Notes under the pieces: generated by a model
Told to the model about the DNA's origin: nothing
Databases searched by the model: none
The model's input: the letters and a program-made list of their open reading frames with translations, nothing else
Assembly: GCA_009602725.1 (NCBI GenBank)
Contig: WELB01000310.1
Location: 1 to 39,953, forward strand
Reading direction: 5' to 3'
DNA from: Spirogloea muscicola
Lineage: Eukaryota > Streptophyta > Zygnematophyceae > Spirogloeales > Spirogloeaceae
Length of the DNA: 39,953 nucleotides
Shown here: positions 17,514 to 28,900 of the stretch, one piece after another
Layout: the number at the start of each line of letters is the position of its first letter
How positions within the stretch are numbered: position 1 is the stretch's first letter
Translations under genes and position numbers: made by a program

Positions 17514-20500
17514 ATGGCCACGGCCACGGCGGCGGCCGCGGCGGCGGCGGCGGTGGCGGCGAGCCCTCCACGATCTATGTCGGAGCCGAGGCCAGCAGCT
17601 CCCGGGGCCCAAAGAGGGCGAGGGTGGCGGCCGAGCACGGCGGCCCTGCAGCGCCACGTGAGCCCGCCCCTCCCTTGCCCAGACCTCCGAAGCACAGCTC
17701 CGAGTCGAACCCTCGACCTCAAACGCTGAGCCCTGAATCCAAGTCTAAGCGTAAGACCTTGACCTCAACACACTCGCATGCGTCTCTCTGCGGGAGTGCC
17801 TTGCAGCCACAGGCCGGCCGGATTTAGGGTTTAGGATTAAGGGTTTTAGGGGTTAGGGTTAGGCTTTAGGATTTCGGGCTTAGGGCTCAAGGGTTTGGGG
17901 TTTAGGGCCTCAAGCACAGCGGTGTGTCAGACTGCACTGGTCGCATGTACAGTCCACTGAGAGCTGGGCTGCATGAAGAGGGAGAAGCCATTGTCTGTCT
18001 GCTGTGCGATTCTGGGCAAACCCAAAACCCCTGACGCTTGTAGCTCGGAGCAAAACCTACAACCCCTGACGCTTGGAGCTAGGATCTCGTGGCGCCATCA
18101 GCAGGCACAAACGCGGCCAGTGCGGGCTCCGCGGCGGAGGCATGCCCACCGCACCCGGGCTTCATGTGGGGCGTCTGCATCCGTTGCGGCGAGCTGCGGC
18201 AGGAAGCAGAAGCCGGGCCTTCTGGCGTGGCACTTACGTACATCCATGCGGTACGCCTGACCCGCCAGTCGAGCCCATGTGCCAGTATCCTAGTGACCTT
18301 CAAGTCATAGTCAGCTAGCTGAGAGCTGCCCCATGTCTAGTTGGCCATATTGGGCCAACCTTGGACGAACTGTGTGCAATCAATAGCCGCGATTTTGATT
18401 AATACATTCAGTCACAGAAAACCATCCTCATGCTCGCTCTCAGTCTGATCTTCAAGTTTCTCAAACAGGCAGACCGGAAAGTCAAGCTCCAATCGAAGCC
18501 CTGGCCTCTGCACTTGCCGTTAAAGACAAGCCTTGCATGTATTTCAGGGCTTGGAGGTGAGCGAGGAGGAGGCTGGGAGGCTGCGGAACACGGACCTTGA
18601 GAGGCTCCTGGCAGAGCGGCGGCTCTACCTCGTGTTGGATCTCGACCACACGCTCCTGAACTCGTCCCGTCTCTGTGACATCCACGCCGACGATGTTGCA
18701 TACCTGGAGCTGCTGTACCCTCCCGAGCCATCTACCTCGTCGCACGGTGGACAGCAGCTCAACAGCCGCTCGTCATGCATGCAATTCTTGTGCAAAGGGC
18801 TTGCCAAGCAGAATAACGATTTAGCACAAAGAGATCACTGGCTATAGCTTTCTGCTTTGGAGCTGAAATTTTTATTAGACTATGAGCGCTAAGTGGTAAG
18901 CCCGACACTAGATTACTCGGCCATCAGTGTCTCCATGAGATGATTCTTTCTGCAGCTTTCCGCGCTACGCCCGTGGTGGTCTTGCTGAGCAGCTGCCCCT
19001 TCACGCTTCTCTTCGTGTATTCAGTCTCGGTCGAGCTGCATCGGCTGCCGCATCTCAATTTGTGGACCAAACTCCGGCCGGGCGTCTTTCATTTCCTGAC
19101 GGAGGCCAGCAAGCTCTTCCAGCTCTATGTATACACGATGGGCGAGCGTATCTATGCCTCCACCATGGCTCGGCTGCTGGACCCATCTGGGAGGATCTTT
19201 GGTGATCGCATCATTTCACAGAGCGACTCCACGAGGAAGAGCATCAAAGACCTGGATGTTGTCCTCGGCGCTGAGTCGGCTGTCCTCATCCTCGACGACA
19301 CTGAACATGTTCGTGTCTCTTGGCCTTGCTGTATTTTGAGTGCTTGCTTGCTTGATATTCATGAGCAAGCAGATTTGTGGGTACCCTCAGGTAAGTACTC
19401 TATCTAGTTGGTGGTGACACAGAGTTCAGTACTCCATCTTCTTTGGTACTAAGACTATTCTTGGCTGCAGATTTGCTGATACTTGCGTAATTCACTGCTG
19501 AGCCCGCTGTCTACTGTGTATTCTATGAGGCAGGTCTGGCCAAGACACCGATCCAACCTCATTGGCGTGGAGCGCTATCATTTCTTTCGTTCCTCTCGGT
19601 TACAATTTGGCCTGTCCGGCGCCTCGCTCGTGGAGCAGCACCTGGATGAGAGCGCGTCCTCGGGCATGTTTGCCTCAATCCTGGAGCTGCTCAAAAGGCT
19701 ACACAGATCCTTTTTCCACCACCCTGCACAGGTTTGTGCGATGCTTCGTTTTTTAGCCCTGCAAAGAGAAGGGCAGTAACGAATGTTGCAATACTTGCTG
19801 GACACAATGAGAGTTAGGCGTTGCAAGCTGCCCATTTGGAGCCTAGATAAATCCTTTCAAGAAAACCCCGAGCTGGCCCATGTTGCGGCTTGTTCTGAGT
19901 TGACCATGTGCTGTCTTACTTGCATTGTGCCCTTGGTCTTGACAAGTTAAGATTAGCCCCACCTTAAGGAGGACCGAGCTGTTAACTTATCAGATGCCTG
20001 TCCGAGCTGTGCCGTGTAGGAGGGGGGTGTGACTACTCTCAACCCAGGTAGGACGCGCGACATTCGTGAGGTTTGTTGCTGCACTGTGGCCTAGCTATCA
20101 TGCCAGCACCATGGCCTGCATCAGCCTCTTGGAGCCTGATGTTGCTAGTATAATTATCACTAATACCCCAAGATAAACGCTGCTCCTGTTCATGGCGGCA
20201 GGTGCTCAGAAACGAGCGGCGGAAGATCTTGTCTGGCTGTCATGTCGTCTTCAGCAGGGTATTCCCCTCTGACACACGGGACTCTGCAGCACACCCGTCG
20301 TGGCGATTGGCCGAGGAGCTGGGAGCTGTATGCTCCCAGCAGGTGGATGAGCGCACCTCCCATGTCGTCGCCTTGGACAAAGGGACCGAGAAGGTGTGAC
20401 ACTGAGCTCTGCACCCCATGTCCATGAACCTGCACGACTTTGACCTTTCTACTTCATTCTTCTCATAGAATGGAGCACAAAGCAAAGTCGTGGCAGACCT

Positions 20501-21003
20501 GAGACAGCCATGTGGACACACCTGAAGATTCTAATGAGCTAAGGACCTGACGAGCACGAATCCTGATTAAACAGGCGCAGTGGGCGCTGAGGCACGGCCA
20601 TTACCTTGTTCACCCAGACTGGCTCCAGTGGTGCCATTCTCTCTGGAGGAGGGTTCCGGAAGCGGACTTCCCCGTGGCAAAAGGGCTCGAGGCGACGAGG
20701 CCGGGAGCGCAATGCCTGGCCACGGAGACTAAGGAGGTTGCGGAGGAGGAGGCGGTTGCTGAAGCGGAGGGCCGGCATGAACCACTGTCCTTGCTAGGAA
20801 GCAATGGAGCCATAAGACCACAGCAGCCTTTGGACGGCAAGAGGAAGGATGGCATGGAGCCAGACAGTGTGAAGGCTGTGAGCACGGCAGACATGCCTAT
20901 CACAAGCAGTGGTGATGGTGCACGAGCCATGGAGGCGACCGTGTCGAATGTTCACAATGAGGCTCACTTGGAAGGCGCCCAGAAAGTAAAGAATGAACAT
21001 TGA
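17514..21003 (+). CDS. FCP1: FCP1/CPL4-type RNA polymerase II CTD phosphatase, 7 exons
   Basis: This enzyme dephosphorylates the C-terminal repeat domain of the largest RNA polymerase II subunit in the nucleus. Exons 2-7: 18105-18250, 18548-18746, 19025-19308, 19534-19731, 20202-20393, 20575-21003; junction phases agree and splice sites are GT-AG. Exon 2 has the Cys pattern HPGFMWGVCIRCGE. Exon 3 carries the catalytic DLDHTLL motif; exon 4 LWTKLRPGVFHFL, YVYTMGERIYA and ILDDTEH; exon 5 VERYHFF. Exons 6-7 form a BRCT domain (GCHVVFSRVFP, HVVALDKGTEK, HPDWLQW), then an acidic tail. The 5' end is unsure. ATG 17514 gives an Ala-rich frame that can join at an alternative acceptor (exon 2 from 18083). 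The other frame, with a basic nuclear-type GPKRARV segment, fits donor 17657 and acceptor 18105 but has no ATG. The core is certain. Confidence 0.9.
17823..17912 (+). repeat. Degenerate interstitial telomere-like tract (TTTAGGG-type)
   Basis: About 12 degenerate units such as TTTAGGG, TTTTAGGGG and TTAGGG lie head to tail inside the first intron of the CTD phosphatase. TTTAGGG is the plant and Chlorella-type telomere unit. The units are too diverged to be a working telomere. Confidence 0.85.
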
Positions 21004-22142
21004 GGCGTCTGTAATGTGGGGTTATGTCATTCATCGTTCTCTGCATACTTCACAGCCTTCAGCAACAAGCAAGCATTAACTCGCTTCGTAAGGTAACTTC
21101 ATAGGTGCACATGCTCCCTAGTGCTCTTCAAATCATGACAGTCTGCTCCCTAGTGCTGTTCAAATCATGACAGTAACAGGCTGACTGCAGATGCGAAACC
21201 CCAGTCGCAGCAATTAGGCATGAGACCTGTCGCTCCATTGTTGATCAATGACGGGTCAAAAGGCATCTGTTCTTATGTTGCAGCAAGTAGTCATCCATTT
21301 GACACGCATCAGAAGGCCATCATCAAGTCTTGTAGCGTCTGGGAGTCATGCATTTCCACAACGAAGCAAGTCGGCATTTTCTGTTGAATATATTGGAAGT
21401 GGGCAAAGTATGTGGACCATCAGGTAGTTATTGCACTGTAGCCCATGCCTTGTGACTGAAGGATTGCAGAATGCTTAGGTAAGGGTATGTTGCCGGTCGT
21501 TTGTTTCAAGTCATTCAAGGCATGAAAGTCACTTCTGCAGACTCGTGTGCTAAGATAGATACTGCCACTGAGTCAAGAGCTTGCAGAAAGTGGAAAATTT
21601 AGTTGCCTGAACACTTAGTTCAAGTCCCAGTTACGATTGGCAATGTCAGATTCCTAATGACAATGACCATACAGCTGAAGTCAGAGTCAGCGAGGCTTTA
21701 CTGTGTAACAAGGCAACTAAGATGCACCATGAAGAGCGTGCACAACGTGTTCTTCTGTCATGTCTCGTGATTGCAAGTGCTGAAGGCACTTGGCGGTCGA
21801 AACCATTAATTGCTTGCTTTGCTTTGTGTTTTATGTTTGATAGCACATAGAGCATGTTCAGTGACCTCAGCAAGGCTAGTGCTCAAGATTTCAACACTTG
21901 TCACCCTTCGCAATCATTGTTTTTCAAAATCATTGTTGCAACAAGGTTGCACATGCATAAACAATAATTCAACAGGTCGTCTACAATCAGGAGAGCAAGG
22001 TTGTCACGATCTTGGACATTTTGCAACAGTCCAAAAGTTTGCGCTGTGTGTGCTTTGTGGGCTATGTCATTACTGCATATGCATGTTACACTGTTGAAGC
22101 AGTCAGAGTGCAGGGCTATGTCATTATTGCATATGCATGTTA
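21004..22142. other. 3' region of CTD phosphatase, with two short tandem repeats
   Basis: TGTAA, the usual chlorophyte polyadenylation signal, occurs at 21010-21014, only 7 bases past the stop. A 32-bp unit starting TGCTCCCTAGTGCT is present twice (21112-21143 and 21144-21175). A 29-bp unit starting GGCTATGTCATTA occurs at 22060-22088 and 22114-22142, the second copy ending exactly at the N at 22143. No gene recognised. Confidence 0.6.
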
Positions 22143-22143
22143 N

Positions 22144-22236
<93 letters not shown>
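22143..22236. repeat. (CT)n microsatellite, 93 bases, preceded by one undetermined base
   Basis: An unbroken CT run spans 22144-22236. It could serve as part of the polypyrimidine tract of the intron before the exon at 22314. The N at 22143 may mark a contig join. Confidence 0.95.
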
Positions 22237-22238
<2 letters not shown>

Positions 22239-22313
22239 GCGCTCGCTCTCACTCTCTGTTTCCTGTGTCTCTCCCTCTTCTTCCTCCCTCCTGCGGCCTT
22301 ACGGTCTCTGCAG

Positions 22314-22695
22314 CATGCGCAATGACCCACTGGCGAATGTGGAGTGGACGCCAGTGCGCGAGGGCGAGGCGCCGGCGCTGCGCGAGGGTGCTACCGGCGG
22401 CTGGCGCCGGCTCTTCACACGAGCGCAGGAGGCGGCGCTGGAGGCACGCTGGGGACCCGCCGCAGCAGCCGCCGGGTTCCCCGTGCCGCGGGACCCCGCT
22501 GACCTGCACGCTGCACCGCCCTGGCACCGCTCTGCGCCCCCGCCGCCGCCCGCCACCGCCGCCGCCCCGGACGGCGATAGAGGCAGCAACGGCAGCGGCT
22601 GCAGCGGTGGGGCCGACGAGGACGACGGCGGCGCGGGCTGTGGAAATGGCGGCGACGGCTTCGGCGGCCCAGCCAGCCTTGCCTGGGGCTCCTGA
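22314..22695 (+). CDS. Orphan terminal exon, sulfotransferase-like C-terminus
   Basis: The exon begins after CTCTGCAG at 22306-22313 and ends at TGA 22693-22695. Its first part reads MRNDPLANVEW, then LREGATGGWRRLFTRAQ and AALEARW. This follows the C-terminal pattern of PAPS-dependent sulfotransferases: M-K-x-N-P, then R-K-G-x-x-G-D-W-x-x-x-F-T-x-x-Q, where R-x-G contacts the PAPS 3'-phosphate. The remainder is a Pro/Ala/Gly-rich tail of about 60 residues. No upstream exon with the PKSGTTW-type phosphosulfate loop was found between 21004 and 22142, and an N lies just before the CT-rich intron, so upstream exons may be lost to a contig join. Identification rests on one short motif. Confidence 0.55.
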
Positions 22696-22944
22696 CCTCT
22701 TATTCCCAAAAATCCCATCTCCCTTCCTCCCTCCACTCCGTCCTCCTACTGTCCTCCCCCAAATACAAATGTTAGCAGAGTCGTTAGCAAAACAATCCCA
22801 TCCCATTGACAAAATTGACCTTAATAATGGGCGGCCTTCCGCCAGCTTGCATGGCCAGAACGCAAATGAAGAGTCAAGTAGAAAGGGGGGAGAGAGGCAG
22901 GAGAGCGAGAGAGGAGAGGTATGGGGACGTGAGAGCAGCCTCCT

Positions 22945-25900
22945 TCACGTCCGCTCGCGCGCCTTCTTGCCCTGCAGCCCGCCGCCGGCCGCATGCTCAG
23001 CCCATTGGCTGGGCGGCGCTGCCTGCTGGCCAGAGCCAGAGCGATGCAGCAGCTGCCACTCTCACGTCGGTCTTGCTGTGCCTGGGGCTTTGTTCGGTGT
23101 ATGCAAGGAGGGGGACAGATTGTTGCAGCACGTACCGACTTGGACCGGCGGCGGCCCTTGCCGCGCGCCCGGTTCTTGGGCTCTCGGAGCTTGTAGATGC
23201 GCACCATCCAGTGGTGCGTTGTGAAGGCCTGCAGGGCATGCCAGGCTGGTGAGTGGGAAGCAGAGGGTAGGAGGCTGTTGTGTTGGAGAATGAAACCAAG
23301 AGTAGGAGAAGCAAGGAGAGAGGAGACACGAGGCACTAAGGAGGGGCAAGGGTAAGAGCCAAGGATCACAGAGGGGGGGGGGGCAAGCCTGCATGTACAA
23401 TCTCGGAAGCTGTATATTACAAGTAAGGCTAACTATTACAATGAAGGCATCAAGACTGAAGCTTGGAGAGAGGTCTGAGCTGAGCTAGCAGAAGTAATTG
23501 GAGGCAAAGGAGGACAAAGCCTGCGGCTGCACCTCCTCAAAGTGCGTGAGCTTGAACTGCTTCTTCCCTATCTCATAACCACGCACGCGGTCATAGCCCC
23601 GCCCGTCGCTTTCGGCAAATCTGGGCACGTGGGCCAGGCAACAGCTGTCAGGAGGCGCTGCGGTTGTCACGAGGCGAGCAAGCGGCCATCACTGGCCACT
23701 CTACAAGAAGAGCTGCAGGAGGCAATGGCACAGCACACGGTCGTAACAGCAGTAAGAGCAACGGCAAGCGAGCTAGGCAGGCCTTAAGGAGGGAGAGGGA
23801 GGAGGGGGGTGACCTGTAGTATGAGAGCTTGTACATGAGGCAGTTAAGCATGGTGGGCGTGCCCATGGAGTCCACTCGGTAGTTGCCATCCCGCTGGGCA
23901 CCGAAACCCAATGCCGCCAAGAGCGGACCGGACTAGGGGCCTCAGTTGCTGGTTGGTGTGGCCAGAGTGAGCGAGGCAGCTCGACATTGACACAGCCGAC
24001 GGTGCCAGACGAGCATGGGCTGCCAAGGAGCTTCTCTTACAACGGCAAAGCCAGAAGGACAGAGGGGAAGGAAAGTCCCAAAGATGAGCCACAAAGAAGG
24101 AAGAGAAGGAGAGGAGGAGGAGAGGGAAAGGAAATGTAATAATACCAGGTAATCAGGCTCTTTTATGTGGGGAAAGACGCCGCCGCCAATGCGCACCATC
24201 CACAGGAACTTGTTGATGTCATCGCTCGAGTACCCAACCAGGCCTGCCACCACCAGCCCACAATCGCGGCACACAACTCTATTGCTCACATACAGCCGCA
24301 CATGACGCAAGCGCGGCGAAGGCACAGGGACATTGCGGCGGCCACAAAATCAATGCGGCAGGCTGCTGAGACACACTTGCTCATGCCATGCTGCCACATG
24401 ACAGCTTGGATTGAAATGGATACCAGATTCATCACAGAAGCCTGAGGCCTGTGATCATCCTTCACTCATTACATCAGGGGAGCTGGAAATCTTGCTGCAG
24501 ACCTCACTTATATAGCCATTCTCAAATACAGGCAAGCAACTGGAAGTAGTAGAGGGTCATAAAAGGTGGTGAAGCAAATAGGGGACGGAGGAGGCTGGAT
24601 GTAGGTGACAGAGGACGGGAGAACGTGAAAGGAAGGTTGGGCTCACCTCCGAAGACAACAAGTACGTACTTGACATCAAGGGAGCTGAAGATCTCCCATG
24701 CCTCACGTTCACGTGATGACATTGCCATGCCCACAGTTGCAATGTGCGTGTTGTTCCACGTATTGTTGTCCACAATCACCGTACGGTTTGCCATTGCTGT
24801 CGTTTGGTAGCCATAATCCCACCACGACGCCACCTGCAATAGAGGTAAGGGGGCCAAATTTAGCATGAAGCTGCCGCAGTATTGCAACTTTGCTCCCAGC
24901 AGGTCGTTCTTCTAAGTATTAAGTTGGAGTCGCATGTCAGGGCTAAAAGAATAACAACTAGGCTGGATAATGTGACCTTCTCAAGTGCGCCAAGGACGGC
25001 TTTAAGTATCCTGAATTAGCAGGTACCTACTCCAGATAGATACACCGCGTGCCTCTACTTCGCCTGTGACGGCTGCTGTTGTGGCCCCTGCTCACCTTAT
25101 CGTTGTAGTCGGTGTTCTCAGCAAGCCACGCATACGCCTCTCGGAAGTCGTCAAAGACGTGCGTTCCAGAAGTCATGACGATTGAGGGCGCCGAGTACGC
25201 ATCCGCGGCAGCCCAGACGCAGTGTATCTGCCCGCACGCCGACAGCAACGACAGCAAAGTACCAGAGCTGCTGAGTCAGAGCTGTTTCACCTCTTCCAGC
25301 AACTGTCATGGAGGTCTAATAATAAGGATCCACATGTAATCAACTAGGACTGGCAGCACAATGGGAATGATCGACAGTCTGGGTGGAGGCATTGGAAATG
25401 CCAAAGCCTGACTTTTAAGCAAGAAGGCTTTGGAATGTCGAGACTGACAACTTTGACTTCTACTACCCTTATTGTGGATACATGACACCACTGCAAAGCT
25501 TCACCCTTAGTGCCAAGTATAGCCGCCATGCTGGGCTCATCTGAGAAGCAGATGAGCGATCATGCAGGACGCGGGCACTCGACTGAGGCTCTTGCGGACT
25601 CGACTCTGAGCCTACTAGACATGTTGGGTGGTGGAGGATCACTATCTGGCAGGTTGGCCAGCTTGCGCATGGATCAGTTGGAGCGCAATATTGCCTTGCA
25701 TCTGCAGGCCAAGATCCTGCAACTGCCCGTTTAGCTGCAGCAGCCGAAGTTTAACTCCAGCAGTGCCAGCAGCTTTCCAAGCAGCAGGATTGCTTGGTGG
25801 CTGCACTACAACAACTTCTAATTGGGGTTGAAAGTCTGTAGACGCCAGGTTCTGCAACTGGACTTGATATGTAATGGTGAAGTATCTAAGACGTACAAGC

Positions 25901-28900
25901 TGAGGAGGGCTGAGGGCCTATACTGTGGCAGACAAGGAGAGGCAGGGGAGGCTCGAGTGCTCACAACGTAGAAGCTGGTGAAGAACAGCAGGAGAGCCAG
26001 CGAGCTGATAGCCATGTCCCAGGTCACCACGCGGGGCCCGCTGGAGACCTTGCTGCCGCCGCCAAACAGCCAGCTGGCGGCCGCAACCCCCTTCTTCCGG
26101 CGGCCCTCCTCCTTGGCTGCTGGCGGCAACTCCTTCTTGCGGGCCTTGTCTCGCTTAGTGGCAGCAGTCAGGCGCTCCTTGAGCGACGTGGTTGTCGCTG
26201 CGCCAACTGCACCGTCAGAAACTGGCTCGTCCACCTGTGCGCCACATGGGTACAGCAGGCCCTTGTGCAAGGTTAAACACGTGCTGTGAGCATCCATGAC
26301 CAGACCAAGACCAATTCGTTGCCACACATTCTGAGCTTTTGACAGCACCTATTGAAATGCAGGAGTACTGCAATGCCTAGAGAGGATCCATCTACAATTT
26401 TGAATGCCAAGTCTGACGAGTAATGGGCAGATGGTGAAAGCACAAATAGATAACTGACCTTTGGTGCATTTGGTATCGAGTCACTGGATGACGTGGGCAC
26501 ATCGCTTGCTGAAACAGGTGCAACTTTCTGCGGAGTCTTGAGGGACCTGGTGAAAAGGGCAAACGCCTCCGAAAGGGCAATACCCGCCAGGATGCTTGCC
26601 GCCGGGGCCAGCACCAGCATCAGCCTCACCTGCACATCTCATCTGACAGTGAGCTGCATGAACCCAATTACTGGCCAAGAAGTAGCATCCAGCACGGCAT
26701 GGCATCCATTGAACACTCTGCCTGCTCTACAATGACAGTGCAAGGGACAAGGTAACTGATATAGCCTGATAGAGTGATAGGTCCTGCTCAAGAAGTGGTG
26801 ACAGTAAATGCATAAGTTCAGATCACAAGGATCAGAAAGTATGGGTACCATGACACCAGAAAAGTAGACGGAAGTGACGACGTAGAGGGCGAGGAAGGAG
26901 CTGGAGTCAGTGAGGGGCAGAAAGCAGGCCTGCGCAGTGGAAGCAGCAGAAGCTCAGGCATCACTTAAGTTTTCATGACCAAGATTCTAAGGCTGGTGCA
27001 CAACAACCTCCACTCCTTCAGCTCATTAAACAGGCAGAGACAAAGGGTGGAGAGGTAAGATTGCTGACGATGATGCCGGCCGGGACAAGGAATGCGAGAA
27101 CATGGAGGTCCATGAAGTATGAGCTCCACTGCGGCGGCTGATGCTCGCTCACGCTTGCAATGATGGGGATGTACTTGCTCGCGTACGTGCTGGCAAACAC
27201 GGGATATAGCAATTGTGAGCAGCTCTTTGCTTGACTGAGACATGGACCTAGCCTTGTCACGGGCATCTTGCTTTCTTGCATTCATCCTACACATTGACGT
27301 GGTCTATGTGGCTGCCCTTGTATGCGTGCCGCCCAGTCCGAGTTGAGCTTATCAACAGGCTGTCCTTAGATTTGTTGCCTGGACGCAGTCGCAGGCAGGG
27401 GGGCCTGTGACTATTGTAACTTCGGAAAACTAGACTGAAAGCTGTAAGCACCTCCGCTACTGACACTGCCTATCTGAAGTTATGCCGTTTAGAGGATTCT
27501 GCATGGGCCTGCCTGCAACCATATAACTGTTGGCTGTGACCAACCCAAGTTGGAATACCAATGCAGGACATTGACAAGTAATTGACGGTCTTGCATGAAG
27601 GGGGGGGATCAGCAAGCCAAGCCGGCACGCTTGCCCAGCAGCAACCGCGACAAGAGCCCTATCGTCAGCTCTCGTTGTCCAGGGCAGAGGGCTCTCTCAA
27701 ACATCTGACTGCACGCAGGGAATCCTATTATGACTTACGGGTCAAGCAGGCTCAGACTCCGGCCGCTCCATCCAAGAGTGGGGCTGGCCAGGACAGCCGC
27801 CACCAGGAAAGCGCCCAGTGCGACTGCCCCAATGCTGTTATGCACTTGACCAAAGGAAGGCGGAGTCAGACCTTGTACTGCGGGAAACGCTCTGCAGGCT
27901 GTAGCCAGCCAATGGCTAGGCACATATAGAGCACCTTGTTGTCTTCAGTTGGGCGATCCTTAAGCTGTATCCTTGTCAATTAATTGCACTAATTTATATG
28001 AAAGTGCGTGGCTACTGCAAGCTGGCAAGAGCGTGGCTACTGCAAGCTGGGCAGCCTTGAAGGGCATGAAACCTCAAGACCCAAGTGTGTTGAGAGTCTT
28101 GAATGCAGACCACTTACGTGCCAAAGGAAATGATGAGGGTGGAAGCCGTTCGGAATATTCGGGGTGGGAGCAGGTTCTTTGCGTAGTGAATCATTGCCGC
28201 CACGTGAAGTGCAACAAAGACCTGCCAAAAACGGCAAGCAGAGTAGCATGAGGTGCTTGATATCTAAAGGCGTCATTTATCAATGAGAGCAGCAATAAGC
28301 TTTTGACTTCTCAAAATCCCAACTATTGCTTCACTCTTCCTTGTATTGAGCATAAGGACACAGATTACTACATCTTGCCTGTCAGATTCATCGACTGTTT
28401 GTTTGCAAAGGCAATTCTAATCTAGGTGAGGCAGGAAGTGTCTTGCAGTCTTACTATGAAGCCGCCAAAGTGCTCAGAAGTCATGACGGCCTGGAAGCCC
28501 ACCACGGGGACGATAGCAGCCAATAGAGTCCCTAAAACGATCTGACAACATGCGCAATCCATGCTAGTCATCATCGTTGATCTCTCACGAAGTTAAAACA
28601 ATTCTGAGATCACCCAGGATGCATCTTCTTTCAGTATTACTGTGCAGATAACAGTAGTGCCTGCAGCTATGAAGTAGGCATAAGAGAACTCACGAGGGGT
28701 GCAAATGCAATATACAGCCGCCCAGAGTAGCGCCCAGTGACAATGCAGAGTAGGACGTGGATGGGTATGATGTTGATAATGAACGTGTAGCCACCCCACG
28801 AGCAGACCATGTAGAAGTATGCCAGCGCGTTCATGGTGGCATAGAACAGGGAGCCTGTGTTCAACGTCTGCACACAGTGAGTTGACTCAGTTGTAGCGGG

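Noticed and set aside
22001-23224. 407-codon plus-strand ORF through the CT repeat
   Set aside because: Most of it is Ser-Leu repeat from the microsatellite and it runs antisense over the STT3 3' end.
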